From: Streptomyces sp. 6-11-2
GTDB lineage: Bacteria; Actinomycetota; Actinomycetes; Streptomycetales; Streptomycetaceae
Length of the DNA stretch: 64,000 bases
Reading direction: 5' to 3'
NCBI RefSeq assembly: GCF_006540305.1
Contig: NZ_BJOR01000002.1
Span: 648,750-712,749 of the forward strand
The position numbers and the translations under genes were made by a program. The notes beneath the pieces were generated by a model that made no database searches, was not told the DNA's origin, and worked only from the letters and a program-made list of their open reading frames with translations. Shown piece by piece: positions 35,111 to 43,667 of the stretch (position 1 is its first letter; each line of letters starts with the position of its first letter).

Positions 35111-35973
35111 GGCACTGTCACGTTGGCAAATGGCGTGGGAGGATCTTCGAGTTGATCACGGTGGAGGGGGATCGTCCGTGGGGAGCGCGTCGCCGTCGTA
35201 CAAGGGGCACCGGTACCCGGTCGAGGTCATCTCCCACTGTGTGTGGCTGTACTTCCGCTTCCCGCTCAGCTTCCGCGAGGTCGAGGAGTTGATGCTCCAG
35301 CGCGGCGTCATCGTCTCCTACGAGACCATCCGCCGCTGGTCCGCCAAGTTCGGCCAGACCTAGGCGAACGGACTGCGCCGCCGTCGGCCCCGGCCCGGGG
35401 ACAAGTGGCACTTGGACGAGGTCTTCGTGAAGATCAACGGGGAGCGGAAGTACCTGTGGCGGGCCGTCGACGCCGACGGCAACGTGCTCGACATCCTCCT
35501 GCAGAGCCGCCGGGACAAGGCCGCCGCCAGACGCTTCTTCCGCCGCCTGATGCAGAAGACCCGGGCGGTGCCCAGGGTGATCGTCACCGACAAGCTCCGT
35601 TCCTACGGCGCCGCCCACCACGAGGTCATGCCCTCGGTCGAGCACCGCTCACACAAGGGCCTCAACAACCGGGCCGAGAACAGCCACCAGCCCACCCGCC
35701 AGCGCGAACGCGCGATGAAGGGCTTCCGCTCCGTCGGTGCAGCCCAGCGGTTCCTGTCCGCGTTCAGCGGCATCTCACCCCACTTCCGGCCCCGCCGCCA
35801 CCTGATGACAGCCCCCGACCACCGAGCCGAGATGACTGTCCGTTTCGCCATCTGGGACCAGATCACCGGCGCTGCCGACCGGTCCACCACAGCCTGACCC
35901 AGGCCCGAAGCGCAAGCCCACCACGCCCCGACGGCGCCATCAGACACTCACACACCCAACAACGTGACAGCGC
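35111..35973 (+). mobile_element. IS6-family element, copy 2 (defective)
   Basis: The left end GGCACTGTCACGTTGG is at 35111 and the right end complements it with one or two mismatches at about 35958-35973. It is in the same orientation as copy 1 and similar throughout. It interrupts the serine recombinase gene. No direct target repeat was found at this copy or across the pair. Confidence 0.87.
35178..35897 (+). pseudogene. IS6-family transposase, copy 2 (nonsense mutation)
   Basis: The frame from the GTG at 35178 (SPSYKGHRYPVEVISHCV, WLYFRFPLSFREVEELM) is intact except for a TAG at 35361-35363 after SAKFGQT. Beyond it the sequence continues normally through HLDEVFVKINGERKYLW, VIVTDKLRSYG and NNRAENSHQPTRQRERAMKG to the stop at 35897. 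A single stop codon separates it from an active transposase. Confidence 0.9.
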
Positions 35974-36754
35974 CGCCGGTCAAGGAGTCGCTGTACGGTC
36001 CGCTAGTGTCCTGACGCTAGCTGATCGAATGCCGGTAAGGGAGTCGGTGACCTTCCCTCTACTCGCGCTCTCCCCGTGCGCGGCTGGCAACCCAGTTCGG
36101 ATCGTGTACGGGCGTCGGCACCCGGGCCTCGGTGGCCGGGGTGCGCATGACGCGCCAGCTGGTGCGCGGCCGGGCGAGAACGTGGACCAGGTCGACGATG
36201 ACCTGACGGACCGCGCCGCCCTGCACCCACGCGCGGGTGCACCGCACCTGATCCTCAGCCGAGTCGCCCAACCGCCGCCACGGCTGCACCCCCTGCCGGT
36301 TGTGGACCTCGCCAACGAGATCCTCGCCCGCTGGGACCGCCCCTTGATCACCCGCACCGCTCTGGAGGGCAACCTCGGCCCCGTGCCGTAGCCCTGGCCG
36401 GCGGGGAGCCGCGTCAGCCATGCACAGGCCACACCGGCCGGTGGCTCGTGTGCGGCAGCCCCCGGTTCTTTCGCTGCTCGCGCACCAGCCGAGGCAGCGG
36501 CAGGCCTGTCACTATGCCGCGCCGGAAGAACCCTCACTCTGTTCGGCTTCGTACCGCTGGCGGGCCTCGTTCACGGCGCGCTGCCAGCTGCGCGGCCAGT
36601 CCACGGCTGTGACCGCCCGCCGTGCGCAGCGCCTCGAGCGCGACCGCGACGGCGTGCGACCCAGCGCGAAGGAGTGGAGCGGCATAGCGATGAGTCTGGA
36701 CACTGCGGGGGGTCTGATCTGGCAGATGCTGGTCCAGACTCGGAAGAGGACGCC
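35974..36754. other. Region without a confident gene
   Basis: Frames exist on both strands between 36059 and 36421, and they share codon register, so base composition does not decide between them. The minus-strand one (about 120 codons, containing WVQGGAVRQVIVDLVHVLAR) and the plus-strand one (ending ILARWDRPLITRTALEGNLG) are both unrecognised. The area probably holds eroded gene remnants next to IS6 copy 2. Confidence 0.4.
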
Positions 36755-37039
36755 ATGGTGATCGTCGCCGGACAGATCTTTGTCGACCCTGCTCAGCGAG
36801 AGCAATACCTGGCTGGGTGCGTCGGCATCGTGGAGCAGGCGCGCCGCGCACCGGGCTGCCTCGACTTCGCGATCACTGCCGATCTGATCGACCAGGGGCG
36901 GATCAACGTCTTCGAGCGGTGGGAGAGTCAGGAGGCCGTCACGAGCTTCCGTGGCAGTGGCCCAAGCGAGGAGCAGAGTACCGCGATGCTCGCAGCCTCC
37001 GTCGCCGAGTACGACGTTGCGGAGCGCTCGCTCACCTGA
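36755..37039 (+). CDS. Antibiotic biosynthesis monooxygenase-like (ABM domain) protein
   Basis: The protein has 94 residues from the ATG at 36755, with GGAAGAGGA upstream. It starts VIVAGQIFVDPAQREQYLAG and goes on to CLDFAITADLIDQGRINVFE and RWESQEAVTSFRGSG, the dimeric ferredoxin-like ABM fold (YgiN/quinol monooxygenase type). Small cofactor-free oxygenases and simple stress proteins share this fold, so the activity is open. It is a single gene among remnants. Confidence 0.83.
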   Translation: MVIVAGQIFVDPAQREQYLAGCVGIVEQARRAPGCLDFAITADLIDQGRINVFERWESQEAVTSFRGSGPSEEQSTAMLAASVAEYDVAERSLT

Positions 37040-37149
37040 CCCTGTTTTGCCAGGAGTTCTCCTGCCCGACATCCACGGCCATCACGTACACGCGCACATC
37101 GGATCCGGCGGGCTCGGCGACGCCGTGGCCGCGGCGGGCCTAGGTCCGC

Positions 37150-37296
37150 CATACCCGCGACCGCGCACCAGGCCGTGACCTCCTCCAGCGCGACGGCCAC
37201 TGTACGGTCGTCGTCGGGATCCGGGTTGAGGGTGACCGCCGTGACGGCTGGAGCAGCGCAGTACGTGGTCGGGAACGTCCACTCGGCCCTCCCGTC
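37150..37296 (-). pseudogene. Phage or element structural gene fragment
   Basis: A minus-strand frame reads EWTFPTTYCAAPAVTAVTLN and PDPDDDRTVAVALEEVTA, like a piece of a phage tail or fibre protein. It has no start or end and joins directly to a wHTH fragment at about 37296. Low confidence in the family. Confidence 0.4.
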
Positions 37297-37413
37297 CACG
37301 CCGTCGGGATGCGCAGCACCGCGTCGGTCGCCTACCACCTGGCCGACCTGGAGTGGTCTGGCGCGCTGATACGTGGCGGCCGGGGCTGGAACACCTGCCG
37401 CCTGGGCTACTGA
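37296..37413 (+). pseudogene. LexA-like wHTH gene fragment (second copy)
   Basis: The frame GMRSTASVAYHLADLEWSGA, then LIRGGRGWNTCRLGY and a stop at 37413, is nearly the same as residues 40-74 of the wHTH gene at 24652. The DNA is also closely similar. The first half is replaced by an unrelated fragment. Confidence 0.85.
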
Positions 37414-37436
37414 CCCCGCCCAAGATCATCGGCAAC

Positions 37437-37484
37437 ATCTCTTGCGCGATCTCCTGCGGTATCTCTTGCGGCATCTCTTGCGCG
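37437..37484. repeat. Four tandem 12-base repeats
   Basis: Units ATCTCTTGCGCG, ATCTCCTGCGGT, ATCTCTTGCGGC and ATCTCTTGCGCG follow each other exactly. Read on the minus strand they give a repeating (A/P)QE(M/I) tetrapeptide. They sit where the replication-relaxation gene lies in the other copy of this module. Confidence 0.8.
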
Positions 37485-37510
37485 AGCCTTCTCACCGGTC
37501 TCGTAGCGCC

Positions 37511-37565
37511 GCAGGTCACTAGGCCCAAAACGGCGTGGTCGGGGGCCTGACATCCCCCTATGCGC
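37511..37565. repeat. Duplicated leader block, copy 2
   Basis: This stretch (GCAGGTCACTAGGCC, then GTGGTCGGGGGCCTGACATC) aligns without gaps to 26112-26166. It follows the wHTH fragment by about 100 bases. In copy 1 the replication-relaxation gene lies between the two, so that gene was lost here. Confidence 0.65.
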
Positions 37566-37748
37566 CTCTCGCAGCCGACCCTAGAACAAGAAAGAAAGGA
37601 GGGTGGGGCGGGTTGTGGCTGGCGGTCGGTGCGGCGGGGGATCGGGCGCCCTCGAGGTGTCGTTGCGCGTCGGCGGGGGCCTCCGCGCTCCGCGCCGGGC
37701 GAGGCCCGGCGCGCCAGGGAAACAGGCTCTTCGGACATTCGGTGGGGG

Positions 37749-38049
37749 TCATGGGGTGAGTCCGCCAGCGGCGAGGAGCATGCGTAGCCGGTAGTTGTGA
37801 CGGTTGCGGAACCCGTGGGCGAGGCGACGGTGCAGCTCGATGATCCCGTTGAGGGCTTCGGTGCCGGCGTTGTTCGCGCGGCTGGTCGTGAAGTATGCCA
37901 GGAACGCGTCCCGCCACTGGCGTAGTGTGCGGCCGAGCTGGGCGATCTCGGGGGTCGGGCAGCTGTGGAACGTGTCGACGACCTTCTCGGCGATCCGCCT
38001 CCTCTCGGTCAGATCCTTCTCGTGGTAGGCGGATCGGAGCTGCTGCGCG
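37749..38049 (-). pseudogene. ISL3-type transposase, C-terminal fragment
   Basis: A minus-strand frame reads RSAYHEKDLTERRRIAEKVV, then SCPTPEIAQLGRTLRQWRDA and TEALNGIIELHRRLAHGFRN to a stop at 37749. This is the last 100 residues of an ISL3-family transposase, including the Glu of the DDE triad. It is not the same element as the ISL3 copy at 15743. The N-terminal part is gone. Confidence 0.8.
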
Positions 38050-38104
38050 CTCGCGTCGGCGAGGATGGGTCCGATCCCTGACGTGCGGAGAAGGAGTCGA
38101 CGCG

Positions 38105-38446
38105 ATGACGAAGTACCTGATCTCATTCCCGAGTGGTGCCATGGTGTTTCCCGACGAGGATCTGCAGGCAGTTTCGGATGCGTCGCACGCGGTGGTGGAG
38201 GAGGCGAAGGACGCCGGGGTGTGGGTGTTCGGCGGTGGCATCGACGAGAGCGTTCCGCCTGTCATGGTCGATGGGGATGGGACCGTGACCGAGGGCACGT
38301 ACCCACAGACGAAGCAGCTCGAAGGCGGCTACGCGGTACTGGATTTGCCCTCCCGCGAGGCGGCACTGGAATGGGCTGCGAAGATCGCGGTTGCCTGCCG
38401 ATGCGCGCAGGAGGTGCGCGCGTTCCAGTACGATCCCGCCAGCTGA
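38105..38446 (+). CDS. YciI-like (DGPF domain) protein
   Basis: The protein has 113 residues from the ATG at 38105 with GGAGAAGGAG upstream. The sequence has TKYLISFPSGAMVFPDEDLQ, then AKDAGVWVFGGGIDESVPPV, DGTVTEGTYPQTKQLEGGYA and VLDLPSREAALEWAAKIAVA. This is the ferredoxin-like YciI/DGPF fold, often linked to extracytoplasmic-function sigma factors, though none is present here. The function is uncertain. An IS701 element starts 15 bases after its stop. Confidence 0.85.
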   Translation: MTKYLISFPSGAMVFPDEDLQAVSDASHAVVEEAKDAGVWVFGGGIDESVPPVMVDGDGTVTEGTYPQTKQLEGGYAVLDLPSREAALEWAAKIAVACRCAQEVRAFQYDPAS

Positions 38447-38615
38447 GTCGCCGCGCCCTAGTACTCCAGCAGTACTTCGCGTCTTGACCTGCGCGGTTGT
38501 TGAGCGGTGGGAGTGTAGCGGGCACCGCCCGGTCAGGGGCGGCTCCTGACCGGGCACCCCTCGAAGGAGTGTCCCCGACGGCAAGCGGTGTCCCGGGGCC
38601 GGGAAGCCTCCCGTC

Positions 38616-38988
38616 GTGATCGCAACCGAACAGGCAGCCGAGACCTGGGACCACGACCTGGACGACCTCTTCACCGACATCGGACACCGCTTCAGCCGAG
38701 TCGAGCCCCGCCGCCGCATGCGAGCCTACGTACGCGGACTGCTGGCGCCGGTGGCCCGAAAAAACAGCTGGCAGTTGGCCGAGCACGCCGGCCACGCCAC
38801 CCCGGACGGCCTGCAGCACCTGCTCTCCCGCGCCCGCTGGAACCCTGACGACATCCGCGACGACCTGCAGGCTTTCGTCGCCAAGAGCATCGGCCGCCCC
38901 AACGGGGTACTGATCGTGGACGACACCGGGTTCATCAAGAAGGGCACCACCTCGGCCGGTGTACAACGCCAGTACTCCGGCACCGCCG
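38616..38988 (+). pseudogene. IS701-family transposase, N-terminal part (interrupted)
   Basis: The GTG at 38616 starts the IS701 transposase (DHDLDDLFTDIGHRFSRVEP, then RRRMRAYVRGLLAPVARKNS, WQLAEHAGHATPDGLQHLLS). It runs through the first catalytic Asp region (GVLIVDDTGFIKKGTTSAGV) and is cut at QYSGTAG by the nested element. The downstream half resumes at 40729. Confidence 0.9.
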
Positions 38989-40725
38989 GGGCTTGTATTT
39001 CAATTACTGCTTGCCCAGGCGGCGTTGGTGGGAGGGTGGAGCATGACTGTGCGTCCGCCCGTTGCCGAGTTACGGGCAAAGTTCGATCGGATCCTGCCGC
39101 ATCTCGACGAGCGCCGTCGTCGGTACTACCTGGCCAGCGAGGCCACGGCCATCGGCCATGGTGGGACCACGCTGGTGGCTGCCGCTTCCGGAGCCAGCAC
39201 CGCCACCGTCGCGCGCGGCGTCACTGAACTGGCCGCAGACCCGGTGCCGACGAGGAGGGTTCGGGCTCCGGGAGCCGGCCGCAAGCCGTTGACGGTCACC
39301 GACCCCGGCCTGCTGCCGGCGCTGGAGGCGCTGATCGAGCCGCACACCCGGGGTGACCCCGTCCCCCCGTTGCGATGGACCACCCTGTCGCTACGTGCCC
39401 TCGCCTCGATCCTCACGTCACAGGGCCATCGGGTCAGTGCCGCGACCGTCGGGCGCCTGCTGCACGGCCTAGGTTACAGCCTGCAGGGCACCGTCAAGAC
39501 CACCGAAGGAACCAGCCACCCGGACCGCGATGCCCAGTTCGCCCACCTGAACGCCACGGCCACCGCCTTCCTCGACGACGGGCAGCCGGTGATCAGTGTC
39601 GATACCAAAGCCAAGGAATGGCTTGGCAACCGCGACCGGCCGGGCCGCACCTGGCGGCCGGGCAAGGACCCGATCAGGGTCGACTGCCACACCTTCACCA
39701 CCAGCGACCAACCGGTGGCCATTCCCTACGGAATCTACGACATCGCCACCAACACCGGCTGGGTCAATGTCGGGACCGACCACGACACCGCCGAGTTCGC
39801 GGTGGAATCCATACGCCGCTGGTGGCAGCGCCGCGGACGGGCCGACCACCCGGACGCCACCCGAGTGTTGATTACCGCCGACGCCGGCGGTTCCAACGAT
39901 CCCCGCCGCTGGACCTGGAAGAAACACCTGGCCGCCTTCGCCCTGGAGAGCGGACTGGAGATCACGGTCTGCCACTTTCCGCCCGGCACATCCAAATGGA
40001 ACAAAATCGAACACCGGATGTTCTGCCATATCACCGCGAACTGGCGAGGGCGGCCGCTGACCAGCTACGAGGTCGTCCTCGAGACCATCGCCGCGACGAC
40101 CACCACGACCGGACTTTCGATCGGCGCCGAACTCGACACCGGTAGTTATCGCCTCGGCACGACCGTCACGCCCGCCGAGTTCCACGCTCTGCCGATCACG
40201 CCGAGCACGTTCCACGGCGACTGGAACTACACCCTCGCACCTGCCCCGCCCAAGCCTTCCGAGGCGCCACGGACTCGTCGCCGGATCGACTCGGCCCTGA
40301 CCGAACTGCTCACCGACCCGGCCCTGACGGGCATGGGCCGTTCCGACTTCGACCACTTGGCGGCGGTCTCAGAGCCGTACTGGGACGCCTTGGCCGAGGC
40401 CGCATTCCAGCGACGCTTTCACCGCCCGCGCAGCTATCTCCACCCGCAGACCAGCAGCCTGGACCACTACCACCGGCTGCTGACCGCGTTGTTACGCCGC
40501 CGCAGGGCAGCGACCAGTACGCTCCTGGCCCACTTGCTGGGCGTCACCCGCACCAACCTGTCCAATCAGTTCCAGGACGGGCACCGCCTCCTGGACCTGC
40601 ACAAAATCACCGTCACGCCACTGCCCGGAGCGCCCGCCCGCACCCTGGAGCAGCTGAAGGCCCGTGGGACGCCAATCGAAAGACGCTCCACAGATCAAAA
40701 CTGACAGTTATTCAATTACAAGCCC
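38989..40725 (+). mobile_element. ISAzo13-like element inserted in the IS701 transposase
   Basis: The ends GGGCTTGTA and TACAAGCCC, with further matching CAATTAC/TTCAATTA sequence, form imperfect inverted repeats of about 20 bases. CCG lies on both sides (38986-38988 and 40726-40728). Removing the element plus one CCG restores the IS701 reading frame across the junction (QYSGTAG-RTENCQIG). Confidence 0.9.
39043..40704 (+). CDS. ISAzo13-like transposase
   Basis: The protein has 553 residues from the ATG at 39043, with GGGAGGGTGGAG upstream. It begins LRAKFDRILPHLDERRRRYY, LASEATAIGHGGTTLVAAAS. The catalytic part includes QPVISVDTKAKEWLGN (first Asp), GIYDIATNTGWVNVGTDHDT, VLITADAGGSNDPRRW (second Asp) and FPPGTSKWNKIEHRMFCHIT (Glu). 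This order and spacing are those of ISAzo13-type DDE transposases. The gene has no visible lesion, so this nested element may be active and is probably the latest insertion in the area. Confidence 0.88.
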   Translation: MTVRPPVAELRAKFDRILPHLDERRRRYYLASEATAIGHGGTTLVAAASGASTATVARGVTELAADPVPTRRVRAPGAGRKPLTVTDPGLLPALEALIEPHTRGDPVPPLRWTTLSLRALASILTSQGHRVSAATVGRLLHGLGYSLQGTVKTTEGTSHPDRDAQFAHLNATATAFLDDGQPVISVDTKAKEWLGNRDRPGRTWRPGKDPIRVDCHTFTTSDQPVAIPYGIYDIATNTGWVNVGTDHDTAEFAVESIRRWWQRRGRADHPDATRVLITADAGGSNDPRRWTWKKHLAAFALESGLEITVCHFPPGTSKWNKIEHRMFCHITANWRGRPLTSYEVVLETIAATTTTTGLSIGAELDTGSYRLGTTVTPAEFHALPITPSTFHGDWNYTLAPAPPKPSEAPRTRRRIDSALTELLTDPALTGMGRSDFDHLAAVSEPYWDALAEAAFQRRFHRPRSYLHPQTSSLDHYHRLLTALLRRRRAATSTLLAHLLGVTRTNLSNQFQDGHRLLDLHKITVTPLPGAPARTLEQLKARGTPIERRSTDQN

Positions 40726-40728
40726 CCG

Positions 40729-41701
40729 GCCGCACCGAGAACTGCCAGATAGGCGTCTTCGCCGCCTACGCCAGCTCCACCGGCCGCGCGTTGGTGGACC
40801 GGGAGCTGTACCTGCCCAAGTCCTGGACCACCGATCGTGACCGCTGCCGCGCCGCGAAGATCCCCGACGAGTGCGAGTTCGCGACCAAGGGCGCCCTCGC
40901 CAAGGCGATCGTGCTGCGCGCACTGGCCTCGCCGCTGCCGATCGCCTGGGTCACCGCGGACTCCGCCTACGGCCAGGAATGCCGCTTCCGCCGCATGCTG
41001 GAGAACGCCGGTGTCGGCTACGTCGTGGCTGTGCCGAAGTCCCAGTTCACCGTGGGATGCCCGCGCATCGATCACCTCTTCGCCCAGGCTCCGCAGGACG
41101 CCTGGGAGCGCCGCTCGTGCGGACAGGGCGCCAAGGGCCAGCGGATATACGACTGGGCCGCGATACAGCTGCCCGCAGTCGCCGAATTCGACTACCAGGG
41201 CAGGGAGTTGGTGCGTCGACGGTGGGCGCTGGCACGACGCAGCGTGAGCAAGCCGGACGAGATCGCCTACTACCTCGCTTACGCACCTCTGGACGCGGGG
41301 GTGGACGACCTGGTGCGAGTCGCCGGCACCAGGTGGGCGATCGAGGAGTGCTTCCAGGCGGCAAAAAACGAGTGCGGCCTGGACCAGTACGAGGTCCGCC
41401 GCTACGTCGGCTGGTACCGGCACATCACCCTCGCCATGCTCGCCCACGCCTTCCTCGCAACCATGACCGCGCAGGCCCGCGAAAAGGGGGCTGCACCGGT
41501 GAGGAAGCCGAGGTCATCGAGCTCACCGTGGCGGAAGTGCGGCGACTCCTGGCAGCTCGCGCTCCCCAGCACCCCCATGCCCACACCCACGCGCTGAACT
41601 GGTCGCACTGGCGTCGACGACGCCAAGCCGTGGCCCGCCACTGCCACTATCGCCGTCGGGGACACTCCTTCGAGGGGTGCCCGGTCAGGAGCCGCCCCTG
41701 A
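40729..41701 (+). pseudogene. IS701-family transposase, C-terminal part (frameshifted)
   Basis: The frame resumes with RTENCQIGVFAAYASSTGRA and continues through AWVTADSAYGQECRFRRMLE and GTRWAIEECFQAAKNECGLD to about 41495. There the frame shifts by one base. The normal end (EVIELTVAEVRRLLAARAPQ, then HYRRRGHSFEGC) follows in another frame to 41701. So the host element was damaged by both the insertion and a separate frameshift. Confidence 0.87.
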
Positions 41702-41798
41702 CCGGGCGGTGCCCGCTACACTCCCACCGCTCAACAACCGCGCAGGTCAAGACGCGAAGTACTGCTGGAGTACTAGGGAGTGTGCCGAGTTGAGATCT

Positions 41799-42235
41799 TC
41801 ATGTGAGGCTGCGGAGCCAGATGACCGCGCCGCGTAGGTGGAGTCCGGCGAGGTAGCTGACCGGGGTCTTGTCATAGCGGGTGGCGAGCCCGCGCCACTC
41901 CTTGATCTTGTTGATGCAGCGTTCCACCGTGTTGCGGTTGCGGTAGAGCTCGGTGTCATGGGTGAAGGGCCGCCCGCCCCGGCGGCCCTTCTTCTTCCGG
42001 TTGGCTGCCTGGTCCATCTTCTCCGGGATCACTGCCCGGATCCTGCGTCTGCGCAGGTAGGCGTGGTTGGCGCGGGAGGAATACGCCATAGGGACGGAAG
42101 ACGTCCGGGACCGAGTCGAAGAGCCCAGGCCAGAGCTCCGGGGGTGAGGGCAAAGGAGAGCGGGCGGCAGCGGCGGTCCGCCGACAGGTGCACCTTGCTG
42201 GTCAACCCGCCGCGTGAGCGTCCCAGTTCGGCGGC
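41799..42235 (-). pseudogene. IS5-family transposase remnant
   Basis: Two minus-strand frames together give an IS5-type transposase: GRSRGGLTSKVHLSADRRCR with PLSFALTPG (about 42130-42235), then AYSSRANHAYLRRRRIRAVI with PEKMDQAANRKKKGRRGGRP and NTVERCINKIKEWRGLATRY (41799-42095). A stretch between them is missing or scrambled. The N-terminal part is replaced by an unrelated gene fragment. Confidence 0.82.
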
Positions 42236-42386
42236 GCGGAGCCGGGCCTTGCGGCGTCGGCGCAGGCGTCGCTGCTCCTCGCGGGCGGCGTCTGCCTGCT
42301 CGTCCGGCTCGACCGCCGGCTCGCGGCGTTCGGTTGTGGCGATCTGCTGCCGTACCCGGTCGAGGGTGAGTGGAACGCGCAACGGC
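42236..42386 (-). pseudogene. DUF6233-like gene fragment fused to IS5 debris
   Basis: A minus-strand frame reads LTLDRVRQQIATTERREPAV, then EPDEQADAAREEQRRLRRRR. The first part matches the LSLDRVRQQIAAAERRE start of the DUF6233-like gene at 22832-23170. It runs directly into IS5 transposase sequence, so a recombination or insertion joined the two. Confidence 0.6.
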
Positions 42387-42852
42387 CCCTTCTGGCCTGT
42401 GGTCGACCAGCGGCACCGGGCCACGACCGCCGCCGCGAGCCGGTCGCGCGCCGCGACAAAAATCTTGATGCGGACCGCCAGCGGCGACCAGGACCACTGG
42501 GTGCCGCCGCGGGTGGCGAAGATGGCCGTGAGGCGGGGACTCCGTCACCCTGCCGACGCGCCGAGCGGGCGGGGTTGGGTGCTGGGGATTTAGCGTCGTA
42601 GTGCCTTGCGCTGTGACAGGACCGCAGGGCGATGGACGGCCCCTGCACGCAGCGCCCTGGGCAGGGGCCGCCGTCCCGCCTGGACAGTAAGGCGAGCAAG
42701 GTCTCGGTCACCGTCGGTGCATGCTTGGAGCTGGGCATTCGCAGCGGTGGTTGGCCTTGCATTCCAGGGCCAGCGAGCCCAAACTCCCCGTCGCTGTAGG
42801 GGAGGCCCGCGACGGGGATGCGTACCATCTGCTGGCGAATGACTCTGGATGC
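42387..42852. other. Region without a confident gene upstream of the Ku gene
   Basis: Short frames occur on both strands but none has recognisable content. Transposase-like scraps may continue to about 42600. A promoter for the Ku gene must lie in the right part. No hexamers were recognised with confidence. Confidence 0.4.
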
Positions 42853-43638
42853 ATGGAGGCCGTGTGGTCCGGGATGATCCAGTTCGGGTTGGTCGCTCTG
42901 CCGATCAGGCTGTACGCGGCCACGGTGGAGCATCCCGTGCGCCTCCACGAGATCCATGTCGCCGACGGTAGCCGCGTCGAGCACCGCCGCTTCTGCAAGG
43001 CCGAGAACCGGGAGATCCCCCACGAACAAGTCGGCAGGGGCTTTGCCCTGGCAGACGGGCGCATGGTGCCCCTCACGGAGGAAGACCTCGCACACCTGCC
43101 CCTGCCCACAAAGCGGACCATCGACGTCCTTGGCTTCGTTCCCTTCGAAGACATCGACCCGATCAGTTTCGGACGGCCGTACTACGCGGGTCCCGGACCA
43201 GACGCCGACCGCCCATACGCCCTGCTCGTCGAGGCACTCGCCCGCACCGGCAACGTCGCCGTCTCCAAACTCGCCCTGCGCAGCCGGGAGCGCCTGGCGC
43301 TGCTACGCCCCCGCCACGGCATACTCATCCTCCAGACGCTCCTGTGGCAGGACGAGCTGCGCGACCCCGGAGACCTCGCACCCTCCACGCCGGTCACCGA
43401 CCGGGAGCTGGAACTGGCCGAGGTGCTGATCCGGGACCTCACCGGCATCAACGTGCGCGAGGTGCACGACGACTACGCCCACGCCCTGGAGCAGCTCGTG
43501 GACGCAAAGATCACCGGCGGTGAGCTCGTCGAGCCGGCGGAGCCTACCCCGGCGCTGGACTTGATGGCAGCACTGCAGGAGAGCGTCCGGGCTGCCGAGC
43601 GGGTATACAAGCGTCCATCGGCACGGCATCGGCCATAA
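42853..43638 (+). CDS. ku: Ku protein (bacterial NHEJ DNA-end-binding protein)
   Basis: The protein has 261 residues from the ATG at 42853; a longer frame from 42721 is not supported. It has the conserved start AVWSGMIQFGLVALPIRLY, then HEIHVADGSRVEHRRFCKAE, VGRGFALADGRMVPLTEEDL, TIDVLGFVPFEDIDPISFGR and PYYAGPGPDADRPYALLVEA. These are hallmarks of bacterial Ku, the ring-shaped dimer that binds broken DNA ends and recruits ligase D. No ligase D gene lies in the window. Streptomyces often carry several Ku genes in chromosome arms, and this may be an extra copy. It lacks a long Lys-rich tail. Confidence 0.93.
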   Translation: MEAVWSGMIQFGLVALPIRLYAATVEHPVRLHEIHVADGSRVEHRRFCKAENREIPHEQVGRGFALADGRMVPLTEEDLAHLPLPTKRTIDVLGFVPFEDIDPISFGRPYYAGPGPDADRPYALLVEALARTGNVAVSKLALRSRERLALLRPRHGILILQTLLWQDELRDPGDLAPSTPVTDRELELAEVLIRDLTGINVREVHDDYAHALEQLVDAKITGGELVEPAEPTPALDLMAALQESVRAAERVYKRPSARHRP

Positions 43639-43667
43639 CCGTTGTTCGGCCAGCTATCACTGAACGT

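Larger units (their letters stand above)
38462..41772 (+). mobile_element. IS701-family element with 121-base perfect inverted repeats, carrying a nested IS
   Basis: Bases 38462-38582 are a perfect inverted repeat of 41652-41772, checked base by base. The ends TACTCC and GGAGTA are flanked by CTAG on both sides (38458-38461 and 41773-41776), the 4-base target type known for IS701. The repeats contain a further internal hairpin around GGTCAGGGGCGGCTCCTGACC. The transposase is split by another element at 38989-40725. Confidence 0.93.

Noticed and set aside
31037..35973. A true IS6 composite transposon with 8-base target duplication
   Set aside because: The outer flanks (before 31037 and after 35973) and the flanks of each copy are not direct repeats, so transposition as a unit is not shown.
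36059..36421. A minus-strand gene of about 120 codons
   Set aside because: Both strands share codon register and give similar base bias here, and no family is recognised, so I list the area only as unassigned.
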